Assembly: GCA_041662605.1 (NCBI GenBank)
Contig: JBAZSD010000022.1
Coordinates: 9,024-73,023 of the forward strand
DNA from: Desulfomonilaceae bacterium
GTDB taxonomy: Bacteria; Desulfobacterota; Desulfomonilia; Desulfomonilales; Desulfomonilaceae
Length of the DNA stretch: 64,000 bases
Reading direction: 5' to 3'
Shown: piece after piece, positions 1-8,938 of the stretch
How the letters are laid out: each line of letters begins with the position of its first letter
Position numbering within the stretch: position 1 is the first letter of the stretch
Position numbers and translations under genes: made by a program
Notes under the pieces: model-generated
Told to the model about the DNA's origin: nothing
What the model saw: the letters and a program-made list of their open reading frames with translations, nothing else
The model's database searches: none

Positions 1-23
1 TTCAAACATGGACATCACATTGG

Positions 24-2051
24 TCAAATTTCCGGACTTGTAGTCCCTTGGCGCTTTTGTTGAGGCGTCTTCGAACTTTTTTGGCCACTCTTTTCAAAGA
101 AGGCTTTCACAGCTTTTAAGGACCGAGTCAAGGGACTTTTGTGGAGACTTTCAAAAAAGATCTTCCCGTAGCTCTTGGAGAGGATCCTTGTGTCCATTAC
201 ACATAGGGCTCCGTGATCGTTCCGGGTTCTAATCAACCTTCCCAGCCCCTGCTTCAGGGAGATCGCCGCCATCGGGACCTGCAAAAGGAAAAAGGCGTTT
301 TTTCCGGCTGATCTCAGCAAATCGACCCTCGTAGCTAGAATAGGATCATCCGGAGGCGCAAAAGGCAATCGATCAATGATGACGCATGACAGCGCCTCTC
401 CCTGGACATCAACACCTTCCCAGAAGGATGCCGTGCCAAAAAGAACCGCGCCTTCGCTTGCCCTGAATTCTTCGAGCAGTTTCGTTTTTGGTTTTGTGCC
501 CTGAAGCAGAAGAGGAAAAGGCAGCTTGCCTTTCAGGTCCTGAAAAACCTTTTCCATATTCCTGTTAGACGTGAATAGGGCAAAGGCTCTCCCTCTTGAA
601 ACTGAAAGTATTTCACCAATCGCCTTGGATAAAGCAGTAGCGAATTGATCCGAATTGGGTTCCGGAATGGACTCTGGAACGTAAAACAAGGTCTGTTTTG
701 AATAATCGAAAGGACAATCCAAGATTCGTTCTTTCGGAGACAAGTCGCCGTTCAAACCAACGCTGGACTTAAAATAGGAGAATGAACCTCTGGTTGCGAG
801 TGTGGCTGATGTGAATACAACACCGGGAATCTTCTCGTAAAGCCTGACTTGAAGGGATCGCCCTATTTCGATTGGACATGCGTGAGCCATAACAGTTCTA
901 TCTCTTTTTTCCGCCCATGTCGCGAAATCCCCGTTGGAAACGGGACCGAAAATCGTTTCCAACTCAATCCTTAAATCCTGGGTTCTTTGAGCTAGATTCT
1001 TCATTTCTTCGTTGGATTTCAAAAGCCCTGATATCATAGAGAATAGGCTGTTGAGGGTTTGGCTCACTTGCGCTAGAGACTCTGCTACTCGATGATCAGT
1101 AGGGTCTATCCTGATCTTCTGGCCGGGAATTTCATCAAAAATCCCGAATAGATGCTTCCCGTGGTCTTCTAATCTTCGAAGTTCCTTCTCAAATTTTTCC
1201 TCGGTTACGTCGCTTTGCGCTAACTGGAATCTGAAGTCTCTAGCGTACTTTCTAATTTTATAAAATCCGGAATGGAAGCCAAAGTGTTGCGTCACGGCTT
1301 CTTCGAATCCATGAGCCTCATCGACTATGAGAGCGTCAAAACGAGGAATCACTTCTCCACGGCCGGTCGCGCGGACAGCCAGGTCTGAAGCCAGAAGGCT
1401 ATGATTGACAACCAGCAGGTCTACCTCCGCGGCTTTAGATCTCATTTTCTGAACAAAACATCGTTCAAAATCAAAACAATTTCGCCCCAAACAGGTTTCT
1501 GTGGTCGAACATATTTCAGACCAAAGCTGGCTTTCATCAGGCAGGTTTTCCAACTCAGCTCGATCTCCGTCTCCTTTGGAGCAAGTTACCTGATACCATT
1601 CAATAATTTTTTCGAGAAGTTTCTCCTCCCATTGTTCGTAAAAGCTAGGCTGTCGAAGAAAGTTCTTGAATCTTTGATGACAGATGAAATTCCCGCGCCC
1701 CTTGAGCAAAGCAGACTGAAGTCCGGGAAAGACCCGCTCTTTGACAAAGGGGATATCTTTGAAAAAAAGCTGCTCTTGGAGGTTTTTTGTCCCGGTCGAT
1801 ACAGCTACTCTTTTACCGCTCAACCCTATCGCCACAAGGTAAGCCAGGGTTTTTCCTGTCCCTGTTGGAGCTTCCACGATCAGAGTATCTTCGGCCATCA
1901 GGGCCGAAAGGACCTCCTCAGCCATGGCGACCTGTTGCTCCCGGTATTCATATCCCTGGATCGCCTCGGCCAGTACGCCTTTCGGTCCCAAAACAGCTTC
2001 GATCCTGTCTCTGAAATGCTCTGAAGATTTGTTCAAAATAGTTGTTTCCAA
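24..2051 (-). CDS. DinG/XPD-family ATP-dependent DNA helicase
   Basis: A superfamily 2 helicase of the DinG/YoaA (XPD-like) type, expected to unwind DNA 5' to 3' with ATP in repair or R-loop removal. Visible are a Walker A motif APTGTGKT (about residues 61-68) and a DEAH box (about 244-247). Four or five cysteines between them (about 124, 181, 187, 192, 198) match the iron-sulfur cluster insert of this family. The C-terminal helicase motifs follow, including GRLIRTRNDHG near residue 620. At 675 aa it has no N-terminal exonuclease domain. The start is TTG (METTILNK). It is the last gene of a leftward run behind the two CbiA-type genes (28-bp gap), a link that is probably positional rather than functional. 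DinG and YoaA cannot be told apart from sequence alone. Confidence 0.88.
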   Translation of the reverse strand: METTILNKSSEHFRDRIEAVLGPKGVLAEAIQGYEYREQQVAMAEEVLSALMAEDTLIVEAPTGTGKTLAYLVAIGLSGKRVAVSTGTKNLQEQLFFKDIPFVKERVFPGLQSALLKGRGNFICHQRFKNFLRQPSFYEQWEEKLLEKIIEWYQVTCSKGDGDRAELENLPDESQLWSEICSTTETCLGRNCFDFERCFVQKMRSKAAEVDLLVVNHSLLASDLAVRATGRGEVIPRFDALIVDEAHGFEEAVTQHFGFHSGFYKIRKYARDFRFQLAQSDVTEEKFEKELRRLEDHGKHLFGIFDEIPGQKIRIDPTDHRVAESLAQVSQTLNSLFSMISGLLKSNEEMKNLAQRTQDLRIELETIFGPVSNGDFATWAEKRDRTVMAHACPIEIGRSLQVRLYEKIPGVVFTSATLATRGSFSYFKSSVGLNGDLSPKERILDCPFDYSKQTLFYVPESIPEPNSDQFATALSKAIGEILSVSRGRAFALFTSNRNMEKVFQDLKGKLPFPLLLQGTKPKTKLLEEFRASEGAVLFGTASFWEGVDVQGEALSCVIIDRLPFAPPDDPILATRVDLLRSAGKNAFFLLQVPMAAISLKQGLGRLIRTRNDHGALCVMDTRILSKSYGKIFFESLHKSPLTRSLKAVKAFFEKSGQKSSKTPQQKRQGTTSPEI

Positions 2052-2079
2052 TCAGTGAAATTGTTCAACACGACGCTTT

Positions 2080-3492
2080 TTATTGTCCACTTTTGTTTCC
2101 CACCCGGGTCTTATGATAAGTTGACGCCACCTTCAAAATGCTCTTCGCCCACTCAGGCGCTCCCAACGCATGCAAATGTAGATAAGTCCCTAAGGCGTTG
2201 TTCTTGAAAATGCCGTCGAATGAGCCTGTGATTCCATGACCCCTCGTGACCTTAAAAGCGTATGAGTTGGAGTCAGGATTTTCGGAACAGATGTATGAAT
2301 AGTGAAACTCGTGTCCGCTCAGGACCGTTCCGAGAGGAAAAAATGGATTAGGAGCGATCACCTGAACAGTCATGTATCCATGACCCTGTGGCTTCCTTTC
2401 GAGGACTGTCGCAACGTCAAAAACTCCAACCATCGGGTAGGCCGAACTGTCAATTATGAGTTCTTTAGCGAGGTACATCAAGCCGCCACATTCTGCGTAT
2501 ACAGGCAAACCGGAATTCACGGCATTGTACAACGATTCCTTGAAAACCGTGTTCTGGGCCAATCGCTCGGCATGCGTCTCGGGAAACCCTCCTCCAATGT
2601 AAAGAGCGTCCAAATCCGGGATCGGTTGGGCTTCAAGGGCCGTTATCTCCTGTAGTTGGGCTCCTGTCGCTTCCAAAGCTTCCAGATTTTCCGGATAATA
2701 AAACTGGAAGGCCGAATCCCTTAGCACACCAATCCTCAGATTGACATGATCCGGGTCGATTTCCGGCTCAGGGCTCATCAAACCCGAACAATGCAAGGGG
2801 GCCGCCGAATTCGCCAATGCCAATAAGGCGTCCAGGTTTATATGAGACTCCGCGACATTGGCGGCTTCTTCAATCAGAGTGTTAGCGCCGGAATGTTCAA
2901 AAAGCGGCAGCAAGCCCAAATGTCTCTGCGGGAAATTGTCCATCGACATCTTGTTAACAGACCCAATGACAGGGATTGAACAATAATTTTCGATAGAATC
3001 CCGAAGAGTTTTTTCGTGTCGAGATCCAGCGACCCTATTAAGGATTACCGCCGTTAATGAACAATCAGGGTCAAGCAACTTGCATCCAAGCACAAGAGCG
3101 GCGGCCGTTCTGGTCATCTTGGAAGCGTCAACGATCAAGACCACAGGAGTCGCCAACATTTTGGCCAGTTCAGCCGAACTGTATTCCCCGGAAGCGCTGA
3201 CCCCGTCGAATAATCCCCTGTTGCCCTCGATTATGGCGATGTCATGGCGTGTAGCCCTTGAAATAAATGAAGCGGTCAGAGTTTCCTTGTCAAACAGGTA
3301 TGCATCAAGATTGTAACATTCTGATTGGGCCGCTTTCCCCAACCAGCCGGCGTCAATATAATCCGGCCCTTTTTTGAAGGCTGCTACGGATAAACCTCTC
3401 CTTCGCAACGCAGCGGTTATTCCGATTGTTAATAAGGTTTTTCCTGCTCCGCCCCGCAGAGCGGCTAACATTAGCCTGGGAATTTTCTGCAT
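2080..3492 (-). CDS. cbiA: CbiA/CobB-family glutamine-dependent amidotransferase, paralogue A (cobyrinate a,c-diamide synthase or DsrN-like siroheme amidase)
   Basis: ATP- and glutamine-dependent amidation of tetrapyrrole acetate side chains is the family reaction. The protein has an N-terminal P-loop (GGAGKT, about residues 14-19) and the KKGPDYIDAGW segment (40-50). A class I glutamine amidotransferase domain follows, with nucleophile Cys335 in YAECGGLM, the GHEFHYS motif near 393 and a terminal LHLHALG motif. At 470 aa it has the usual full length. It starts 3 bp after the stop of a close paralogue, so the two are surely co-transcribed. Substrate is ambiguous: family knowledge gives cobyrinate (CbiA), hydrogenobyrinate (CobB) or siroheme (DsrN, encoded in dsr clusters). 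The dsrAB genes stand about 3 kb away on the other strand, which makes DsrN a serious option for one copy. Confidence 0.88.
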   Translation of the reverse strand: MQKIPRLMLAALRGGAGKTLLTIGITAALRRRGLSVAAFKKGPDYIDAGWLGKAAQSECYNLDAYLFDKETLTASFISRATRHDIAIIEGNRGLFDGVSASGEYSSAELAKMLATPVVLIVDASKMTRTAAALVLGCKLLDPDCSLTAVILNRVAGSRHEKTLRDSIENYCSIPVIGSVNKMSMDNFPQRHLGLLPLFEHSGANTLIEEAANVAESHINLDALLALANSAAPLHCSGLMSPEPEIDPDHVNLRIGVLRDSAFQFYYPENLEALEATGAQLQEITALEAQPIPDLDALYIGGGFPETHAERLAQNTVFKESLYNAVNSGLPVYAECGGLMYLAKELIIDSSAYPMVGVFDVATVLERKPQGHGYMTVQVIAPNPFFPLGTVLSGHEFHYSYICSENPDSNSYAFKVTRGHGITGSFDGIFKNNALGTYLHLHALGAPEWAKSILKVASTYHKTRVGNKSGQ

Positions 3493-3495
3493 GTC

Positions 3496-4896
3496 TTACG
3501 TGTTAATCTCCTGGGCCGTATGAAACGCCCGCGCTTTTCGAACCACTGCGTCAGCCCAGGCAGGTTCACCTAGAGCATGAACATGAGCGTAAGTTCCGAG
3601 AGCGTTCTTGACTTGCAGTCCGTCATGGGCGCCATCAACCCCATGTCCCCTCAGAACGTCGAAAGGCCAGGATTGTTGATCATTATGGTCCAGTATCATT
3701 GTTGAATAATGAAACTCATGTCCCCGGAGCAATTGACCTTGACCAAAATAAGCGTTTGACGACCGTGCCCTAAGTTCCACATACCCCAGCCCCTGGGGTC
3801 TTTTGTTTAAAACAGAGCTTGCCGGGAAAATTCCTGCCATTGGAAACTCGTTGTTATCAACCACCAGTTTTTTGGCCAGGAACATAAGTCCACCACACTC
3901 CGCGTAAACAGGTCCTCCAAGCTCCACAAAAACTCTGACTGAATCCTTGAACACCAGGTTGTCAGCGAGTCTTTGCGCATTGGTTTCCGGAAACCCTCCT
4001 CCTATATACAAACCGTCGACATTTGGAAGAGGTTTTGATTCGAGGGCGCTTATTTCTATAATATCCGCGCCTCGGGAAGTTAAAGCCTCTATGTTTTCCG
4101 GATAGTAAAACTGGAACGCTGAATCCCTAAAGACACCTATTCGTACACGTGGATACAAAGAAATATTTTCTTTGTCTTTTTGATCGGATGGCGGATTAAA
4201 AAGATTCTCCGCTTGTTGGGCGATTCTTTGTATTTGATCCAAATCAAGACTGTTCTCCGCTATGCTTGCTGCTTCCTCTACAAAGGCTTTTGCCGCCGGA
4301 TGTTCTTGAATGGGCAACAGGCCCAAATGTCTCTGGGGAAAATTCTTCAGCATCATGGCTGGAACAACTCCAACGACCGGAATAGCGCTGACCCGTTGTA
4401 TAGATTCTCTAACAACTTTTTCGTGCCTGGTTCCCCTGATTCGGTTTAGAATTATTCCTTCAACGCGTAATTCGGGGTCAAATTCCTGACAGCCCTTTAT
4501 AAGGGCTGCAGTTGTCCCTGTCATTTTCATGCAATCAATGATGATCACTGTTGGGCTTCGCAAGAGTTTGGCCAATTCTGCGCTGCTGAACGAGCCCTGG
4601 CTGTCCGTCCCGTCGAAGACACCTCTATTACCTTCAATTATCGCTACGTCTGAATTCCCGGATCTTGTTCCGAAAGAATTTAACACAACGTCCGGAGAGA
4701 ACAGATATTGATCCAGATTATAACAAGGCCGACCCGCCGCCATACTGAGCCACCCGGCGTCAATGTAATCAGGTCCTTTCTTGAACACACTTATAGAAAG
4801 GCCTCTTTTGCGTAACGCGGCCGTCAACCCCACAGTTATCAGAGTTTTACCTGAACCCCCTTTAAGGGCGGCCAGGAGAATACGGGGAATATTCAT
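3496..4896 (-). CDS. cbiA: CbiA/CobB-family glutamine-dependent amidotransferase, paralogue B (cobyrinate a,c-diamide synthase or DsrN-like siroheme amidase)
   Basis: Second member of the tandem pair, 466 aa, with the same layout as its neighbour. It has a P-loop GGSGKT (about 13-18), KKGPDYIDAGW, the FRDSAFQFYYPEN motif, nucleophile Cys334 in YAECGGLM, GHEFHYS near 393 and AHVHALG near the end. All catalytic landmarks are kept in both copies, so neither looks like a decaying duplicate. The divergence between them (clear in the middle linker, about residues 205-255) suggests separate substrates. It lies 24 bp downstream of the unknown 428-aa gene and 3 bp upstream of paralogue A. No cobalamin riboswitch (B12 box) and no other corrin gene is visible in the window, so a B12-only role is not supported by context. 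Confidence 0.87.
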   Translation of the reverse strand: MNIPRILLAALKGGSGKTLITVGLTAALRKRGLSISVFKKGPDYIDAGWLSMAAGRPCYNLDQYLFSPDVVLNSFGTRSGNSDVAIIEGNRGVFDGTDSQGSFSSAELAKLLRSPTVIIIDCMKMTGTTAALIKGCQEFDPELRVEGIILNRIRGTRHEKVVRESIQRVSAIPVVGVVPAMMLKNFPQRHLGLLPIQEHPAAKAFVEEAASIAENSLDLDQIQRIAQQAENLFNPPSDQKDKENISLYPRVRIGVFRDSAFQFYYPENIEALTSRGADIIEISALESKPLPNVDGLYIGGGFPETNAQRLADNLVFKDSVRVFVELGGPVYAECGGLMFLAKKLVVDNNEFPMAGIFPASSVLNKRPQGLGYVELRARSSNAYFGQGQLLRGHEFHYSTMILDHNDQQSWPFDVLRGHGVDGAHDGLQVKNALGTYAHVHALGEPAWADAVVRKARAFHTAQEINT

Positions 4897-4920
4897 TTTG
4901 CAACAATAAAGTTCCAGTTC

Positions 4921-6207
4921 CTAGGGAATTTGGTCTCCAGTCAAAAAGCTTTGGCAATTTTGATACACATCAAAGATATGATCAACCAGATTACTCTCTA
5001 TAATCTTAAAATCAGAGGCTTTGTGATTGTACGATTCCAGAGTCTCAGCAAAAATTCCTGCCCACTCCTGTACCGTCAGGCGTCGCATGCTTTTGATAAA
5101 TTCATTTATGAACGAATTTCCTGTGTCTTCCCGTAGTTTTTTTAGCGCCAAAGCATCGAGAAAGCCCTTCAGAACCGGGGCCACAAATTGCCTCGAAAGC
5201 CAGACCAGCTCGCCTGTGCCATCAATCCGGTCGAGCCTTGATCGAACACTCAGGTTAGCAAAGAAAAATATCAGAGCTTGAGTAACGCTTTTTTCTGAAT
5301 CCTTGTTGAAGGTAATTCTGCTTTCGTATTGTCTGACTGTGATCAGTTTTACATCCGGCTCCGGACGCAACCTGGCGATAAAATCGCCGGCCGCCAGATG
5401 CCAAGGGTAGATCTCCCGGAAACCGCCGGGATCAAAAAAACAACTCAGGATATAAGAGACTTTTTCAATAAGCAATAATGCGACAGGAAGTTTGAATTTC
5501 TCATAACCGTTTTCCGTGTCCCACAGAATAAAATCATCCGTGGAGACGTTTTTGGGCTCGGTTACATGGAATTCGTGGTATCCTCGAAACCACTCTGCCA
5601 GAAAAATCGAATTGGGGGCCAGGCCGTCGCTTGGTTCTGAATCATGGGGCAGATTCATGAAGAAAACTTCAGGCAAGAACTTAGTTTCATTTATAGAACC
5701 TAATTCTTTCAACAGGAAAAAATCCTTTTCTATTCTTGACAAGCCTCTTTCCGTCAATGCTACGTTGGCGACAAACCAGTAATCCTGGTTTTTGGCGTGA
5801 ACCCTCACGGAAGCTGGGAAATAATCCGCTCCACGTTTTTCAGCCACCAGATCTATCGAAGAAATTTTGTCACTACGTCCGCTTTTATATGAAACCAGTT
5901 TCTGAATTTGACTCAAATTCTTGAGAACAAAGGTTTGTATTCCGTCCATATAGGCTTTGTATGTGACCTCATTTTTTTTGTCATAGGGCAAGAGTTCATC
6001 TTTAGTCAAGGGGATGGTTTGTTGTAGATCCGACGAATCGAAGACCCGATCTTTTCCGTCGGGGGCTGAATACATTAAACAAAAAGCTGGAGGGCAAAGG
6101 GACATTTCATTCGCCTGTTTGGGCTGACACGACAAGTTGGATATGATTTTTCGAGACTGCCGGCTCGTGACATCAGACCGCATAAGAGTTTGCTTGTCAA
6201 CTCCCAC
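4921..6207 (-). CDS. conserved-looking protein of unknown function, divergent from dsrAB
   Basis: A 428-aa cytoplasmic protein that I do not recognise. No signal peptide, membrane segment or cysteine cluster is visible. The middle (about residues 200-280) has a run rich in aromatic and acidic residues: FLAEWFRGYHEFHV, then ILWDTENGYEKF, then FREIYPWHLAAGDFIAR. The spacing of the last piece is faintly like a kinase-fold catalytic loop, but a phosphotransferase assignment would be a guess. The longest frame starts with GTG; internal ATGs at residues 9 and 35 are alternatives and the first 35 residues look poorly structured. It is first in the leftward run (24 bp before the CbiA pair) and shares a 287-bp divergent intergenic region with dsrA, so a role linked to sulfite reduction or siroheme is suggested by position only. 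Confidence 0.7.
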   Translation of the reverse strand: MGVDKQTLMRSDVTSRQSRKIISNLSCQPKQANEMSLCPPAFCLMYSAPDGKDRVFDSSDLQQTIPLTKDELLPYDKKNEVTYKAYMDGIQTFVLKNLSQIQKLVSYKSGRSDKISSIDLVAEKRGADYFPASVRVHAKNQDYWFVANVALTERGLSRIEKDFFLLKELGSINETKFLPEVFFMNLPHDSEPSDGLAPNSIFLAEWFRGYHEFHVTEPKNVSTDDFILWDTENGYEKFKLPVALLLIEKVSYILSCFFDPGGFREIYPWHLAAGDFIARLRPEPDVKLITVRQYESRITFNKDSEKSVTQALIFFFANLSVRSRLDRIDGTGELVWLSRQFVAPVLKGFLDALALKKLREDTGNSFINEFIKSMRRLTVQEWAGIFAETLESYNHKASDFKIIESNLVDHIFDVYQNCQSFLTGDQIP

Positions 6208-6365
6208 AAATTGCCATAAGATTCGCGATGTAATATACCTGTGATCTTGTTATTTACTAAAACTGTTGGGATTTTTTTCTTGACTTGATCTTATCATTTG
6301 CATTAGATTTTTAAGAATCTTCAATTCGGTGGCCTTTTTCATCCATGCTTAATAAATTCGCCGGT

Positions 6366-6393
6366 TTGACCAAATTTTAATGAGCTTTATGAG
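6366..6393 (+). promoter_or_regulatory. candidate sigma70-type promoter for dsrABD
   Basis: TTGACC (6366-6371) and TATGAG (6388-6393), 16 bp apart, are the best promoter-like pair found in the 287-bp divergent region. They would give a leader of about 95 nt before dsrA. A second, poorer pair is TTGACT (starting near 6280) with TTAGAT 17 bp later. Both matches are imperfect. Confidence 0.3.
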
Positions 6394-6401
6394 CTTGAAC
6401 A

Positions 6402-6423
6402 GTCGGGTATGCCGACGTTTTTT
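6402..6423 (+). terminator. terminator-like hairpin in the dsr leader
   Basis: GTCGG (6402-6406) pairs with CCGAC (6412-6416) around a 5-nt loop, followed after one G by six T. No gene on the + strand ends upstream, so this would act inside the dsrA leader, about 70 bp before the ATG. The stem is only 5 bp, so it could be a weak attenuator or chance. Confidence 0.3.
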
Positions 6424-6494
6424 ATTTGTGGCTACCAGAATAGATCACGATTACTCGAAGCGCAGAAGACCCAAGTAGAGAGGAGGAACCTTTA

Positions 6495-7784
6495 ATGGGA
6501 AAACGCAATACCCCTATGCTTGATGAGTTGGAAAAGGGGCCGTGGCCTAGCTTTGTATCTGATATCAAGCAGCAGGCGGAAAAAGGAAAACACATTCTCA
6601 AAGAAGCCCCCGCAGATTTGTTAGGGGTTATGGAATTGTCCTACGTGGATAAGGTTACCCACTGGAAGCATGGTGGCATCGTAGGCGTATTTGGATATGG
6701 CGGTGGAATCATTGGTCGTTACTGTGACCAACCACAGGCGTTTCCCGGTGTGGCTCACTTCCACACTGTTCGCGTCAATCAACCATCCAGCAAATTTTAC
6801 ACCACAAAATTTCTCAGAAGCCTTTGTGAACTTTGGGAAAAACATGGTAGTGGCCTGACGAATATGCACGGGTCCACGGGCGACATCGTGTTCCTGGGCA
6901 CGACTACGGATCATCTCGAGCCCTTATTCTTCGAAATGACCCACGAGTTAAATCAGGATCTAGGTGGTTCAGGATCAAACCTCAGAACGCCAGAGTGCTG
7001 TTTAGGGCAGTCCCGATGCGAATTCGCGTGCTATGACACTCAGGAAGCCTGCGATAACCTGACTCATGAATATCAGGATGAACTTCATCGCCCGGCGTTT
7101 CCTTACAAGTTTAAATTCAAGTTCGACGGTTGTCCCAACGGTTGCGTGGCGTCCATCGCCCGTTCCGACATGTCTTTTATCGGGACATGGAGAGATGACA
7201 TCCGTATAGATCAGGCCGCCGTAAAAGCGTATGTGGGGGGCGAATTCGCTCCTAACGCCGGCGCCTATTCCGGAAGAGATTGGGGCAAATTCGACATTCA
7301 AAAAGAAGTTATAGATCGTTGCCCAACAAATTGCATGAGCTGGGACGGGTCAAAGCTTGAAATCAACAACAGGGAATGTGTCCGCTGCATGCATTGCCTC
7401 AATGTTATGCCCAGAGCCTTGAGAAAAGGTCTGGATACCGGCGCGTCAATACTGTTCGGCGCCAAAGCCCCGATCCTGGAAGGCGCTCAGATGTCCACTC
7501 TGACCGTGCCTTTCATAAAAATGGAATCCCCCTTTGATGAAGCAAAAGAGCTTGTAGAAAAAGTCTGGGATTGGTGGATGGAAGAAGGCAAGAACCGTGA
7601 GCGTCTTGGTGAATTGATTCAAAGGAAATCCTTCCAGGAGTTCCTGAGAGTCTGCGAACTTGATCCTGATCCAAGGATGGTTGATGAGCCAAGATCCAAC
7701 CCATACATTTTCTGGAAAGAAGAAGAGGTCGAGGGCGGATGGACCCGAGATATCGACGCTTTCCGAGCGAAACATCAGAGGTAA
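6495..7784 (+). CDS. dsrA: dissimilatory sulfite reductase, alpha subunit
   Basis: Catalytic-complex subunit of the cytoplasmic DsrAB enzyme, which reduces sulfite with siroheme and [4Fe-4S] clusters. The 429-aa protein shows the siroheme-coupled cluster motifs Cys169-x5-Cys175 and Cys213-x3-Cys217 (CPNGC). An inserted ferredoxin domain has Cys276/280 and the triplet Cys295, Cys298, Cys301 (CVRCMHC). Length and order match reductive-type DsrA. The ATG is preceded by AGGAGG at 6481-6486 (8-nt spacing), a very strong ribosome site. dsrB follows after 15 bp. No dsrC, dsrMKJOP, sat or apr gene is in the window. The sequence looks fully functional and is the best clue to the host's metabolism. Confidence 0.98.
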   Translation: MGKRNTPMLDELEKGPWPSFVSDIKQQAEKGKHILKEAPADLLGVMELSYVDKVTHWKHGGIVGVFGYGGGIIGRYCDQPQAFPGVAHFHTVRVNQPSSKFYTTKFLRSLCELWEKHGSGLTNMHGSTGDIVFLGTTTDHLEPLFFEMTHELNQDLGGSGSNLRTPECCLGQSRCEFACYDTQEACDNLTHEYQDELHRPAFPYKFKFKFDGCPNGCVASIARSDMSFIGTWRDDIRIDQAAVKAYVGGEFAPNAGAYSGRDWGKFDIQKEVIDRCPTNCMSWDGSKLEINNRECVRCMHCLNVMPRALRKGLDTGASILFGAKAPILEGAQMSTLTVPFIKMESPFDEAKELVEKVWDWWMEEGKNRERLGELIQRKSFQEFLRVCELDPDPRMVDEPRSNPYIFWKEEEVEGGWTRDIDAFRAKHQR

Positions 7785-7799
7785 AGGGAGGTCAACAAG

Positions 7800-8918
7800 A
7801 TGCCTTACGATCCCAAAGAACCGTTGAAAGATAGAATTACTGATATTGGCCCCAGACATTATGGGGAGTTTCTGCCGCCTGTCATTAAGAATAACAAGGG
7901 CAAGTGGCTGTATCATGAGATTCCACAACCTGGCGTGCTCGTTCACGTAGCCGAATCCGGAGAAAAGATCTTCTCGGTCCGCGTTGGCGGCTGCCGGTTG
8001 ATGAGCGTTGAGCACCTCAAAGAGATCTGTGACATAGCCGACAAGTATTGTGACGGGTACCTGAGATTCACCACGAGAAATAACATAGAGTTCCTCGTCC
8101 AGGATGAATCAAAGCTTAAACCGTTGATCGACGATCTCAAAAGCCGTAAGTTCGAGGGTGGTTCGAATAAATTCCCGATTGGTGGAACTGGAGCCGGCGT
8201 TACCAATATAGTTCACACCCAGGGTTGGGCTCACTGCCATACACCTGCAATCGACGCTTCCGGTGTAGTGAAAGCGGTCATGGACGGAATTTATGACCAG
8301 TTCGGCAGCATGAAACTACCGGCGCCTGTGCGCGTGTCTCTGGCCTGCTGCCTCAACATGTGTGGCGCAGTCCATTGTTCTGATATCGCCATCCTAGGGA
8401 TCCACAGAAAACCACCTATGGTGGATAGTGAGTGGATCGACAAACTCTGCGAACTGCCTCTTGCTATCGCCGCATGTCCTACCGGCGCCATTAAGCCGGC
8501 AAAAACAGCGGATGGGAAGAAGTCCCTGGAAGTCAACGCAGAACGATGCATGTTCTGTGGAAACTGCTACACTATGTGCGCGGCCATGCCGTTGGCCGAT
8601 GAAGTTGGAAGTGGAATCGCCATTCTTGTTGGTGGTAAATTGTCCAACCGTATGACCAAACCTAAATTCTCCAAAGTTGTTATTCCTTTTATTCCAAACG
8701 AACCCCCAAGATGGCCTACAACCGTCGCGGCGGTTAAAAACATTCTCGATGTCTACTCTAAAGACGCTCGTAAGTATGAGCGCCTCGGTGACTGGGCGGA
8801 AAGAATTGGTTGGGAAAGATTCTTTGAGAAAACCAACATCCCATTTACCCACCACTTGATTGATGATTATCGTTTCGCTTACACCACGTGGCGGCAATCG
8901 ACCCAGTTTAAGTTTTAA
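7800..8918 (+). CDS. dsrB: dissimilatory sulfite reductase, beta subunit
   Basis: Partner of DsrA in the alpha2beta2 sulfite reductase, and the subunit that carries the active siroheme in characterised enzymes. The 372-aa protein has Cys146 (GWAHCHTPA) and Cys183-Cys184-x3-Cys188 (ACCLNMCGAVHC) for the siroheme-linked cluster. A ferredoxin domain follows with Cys226 (ACPTGAI) and Cys250/253/256/260 (RCMFCGNCYTMC). A GGGAGG-type ribosome site sits just before the ATG. It is in an operon with dsrA (15-bp gap) and dsrD (20-bp gap). Nothing unusual is seen. Confidence 0.98.
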   Translation: MPYDPKEPLKDRITDIGPRHYGEFLPPVIKNNKGKWLYHEIPQPGVLVHVAESGEKIFSVRVGGCRLMSVEHLKEICDIADKYCDGYLRFTTRNNIEFLVQDESKLKPLIDDLKSRKFEGGSNKFPIGGTGAGVTNIVHTQGWAHCHTPAIDASGVVKAVMDGIYDQFGSMKLPAPVRVSLACCLNMCGAVHCSDIAILGIHRKPPMVDSEWIDKLCELPLAIAACPTGAIKPAKTADGKKSLEVNAERCMFCGNCYTMCAAMPLADEVGSGIAILVGGKLSNRMTKPKFSKVVIPFIPNEPPRWPTTVAAVKNILDVYSKDARKYERLGDWAERIGWERFFEKTNIPFTHHLIDDYRFAYTTWRQSTQFKF

Positions 8919-8938
8919 TCGGTGTAAAGGAGCTTTCC

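Noticed and set aside
4897..6494. Possible cobalamin riboswitch controlling the CbiA pair
   Set aside because: No B12-box-like sequence was found upstream of the pair or of the unknown gene.
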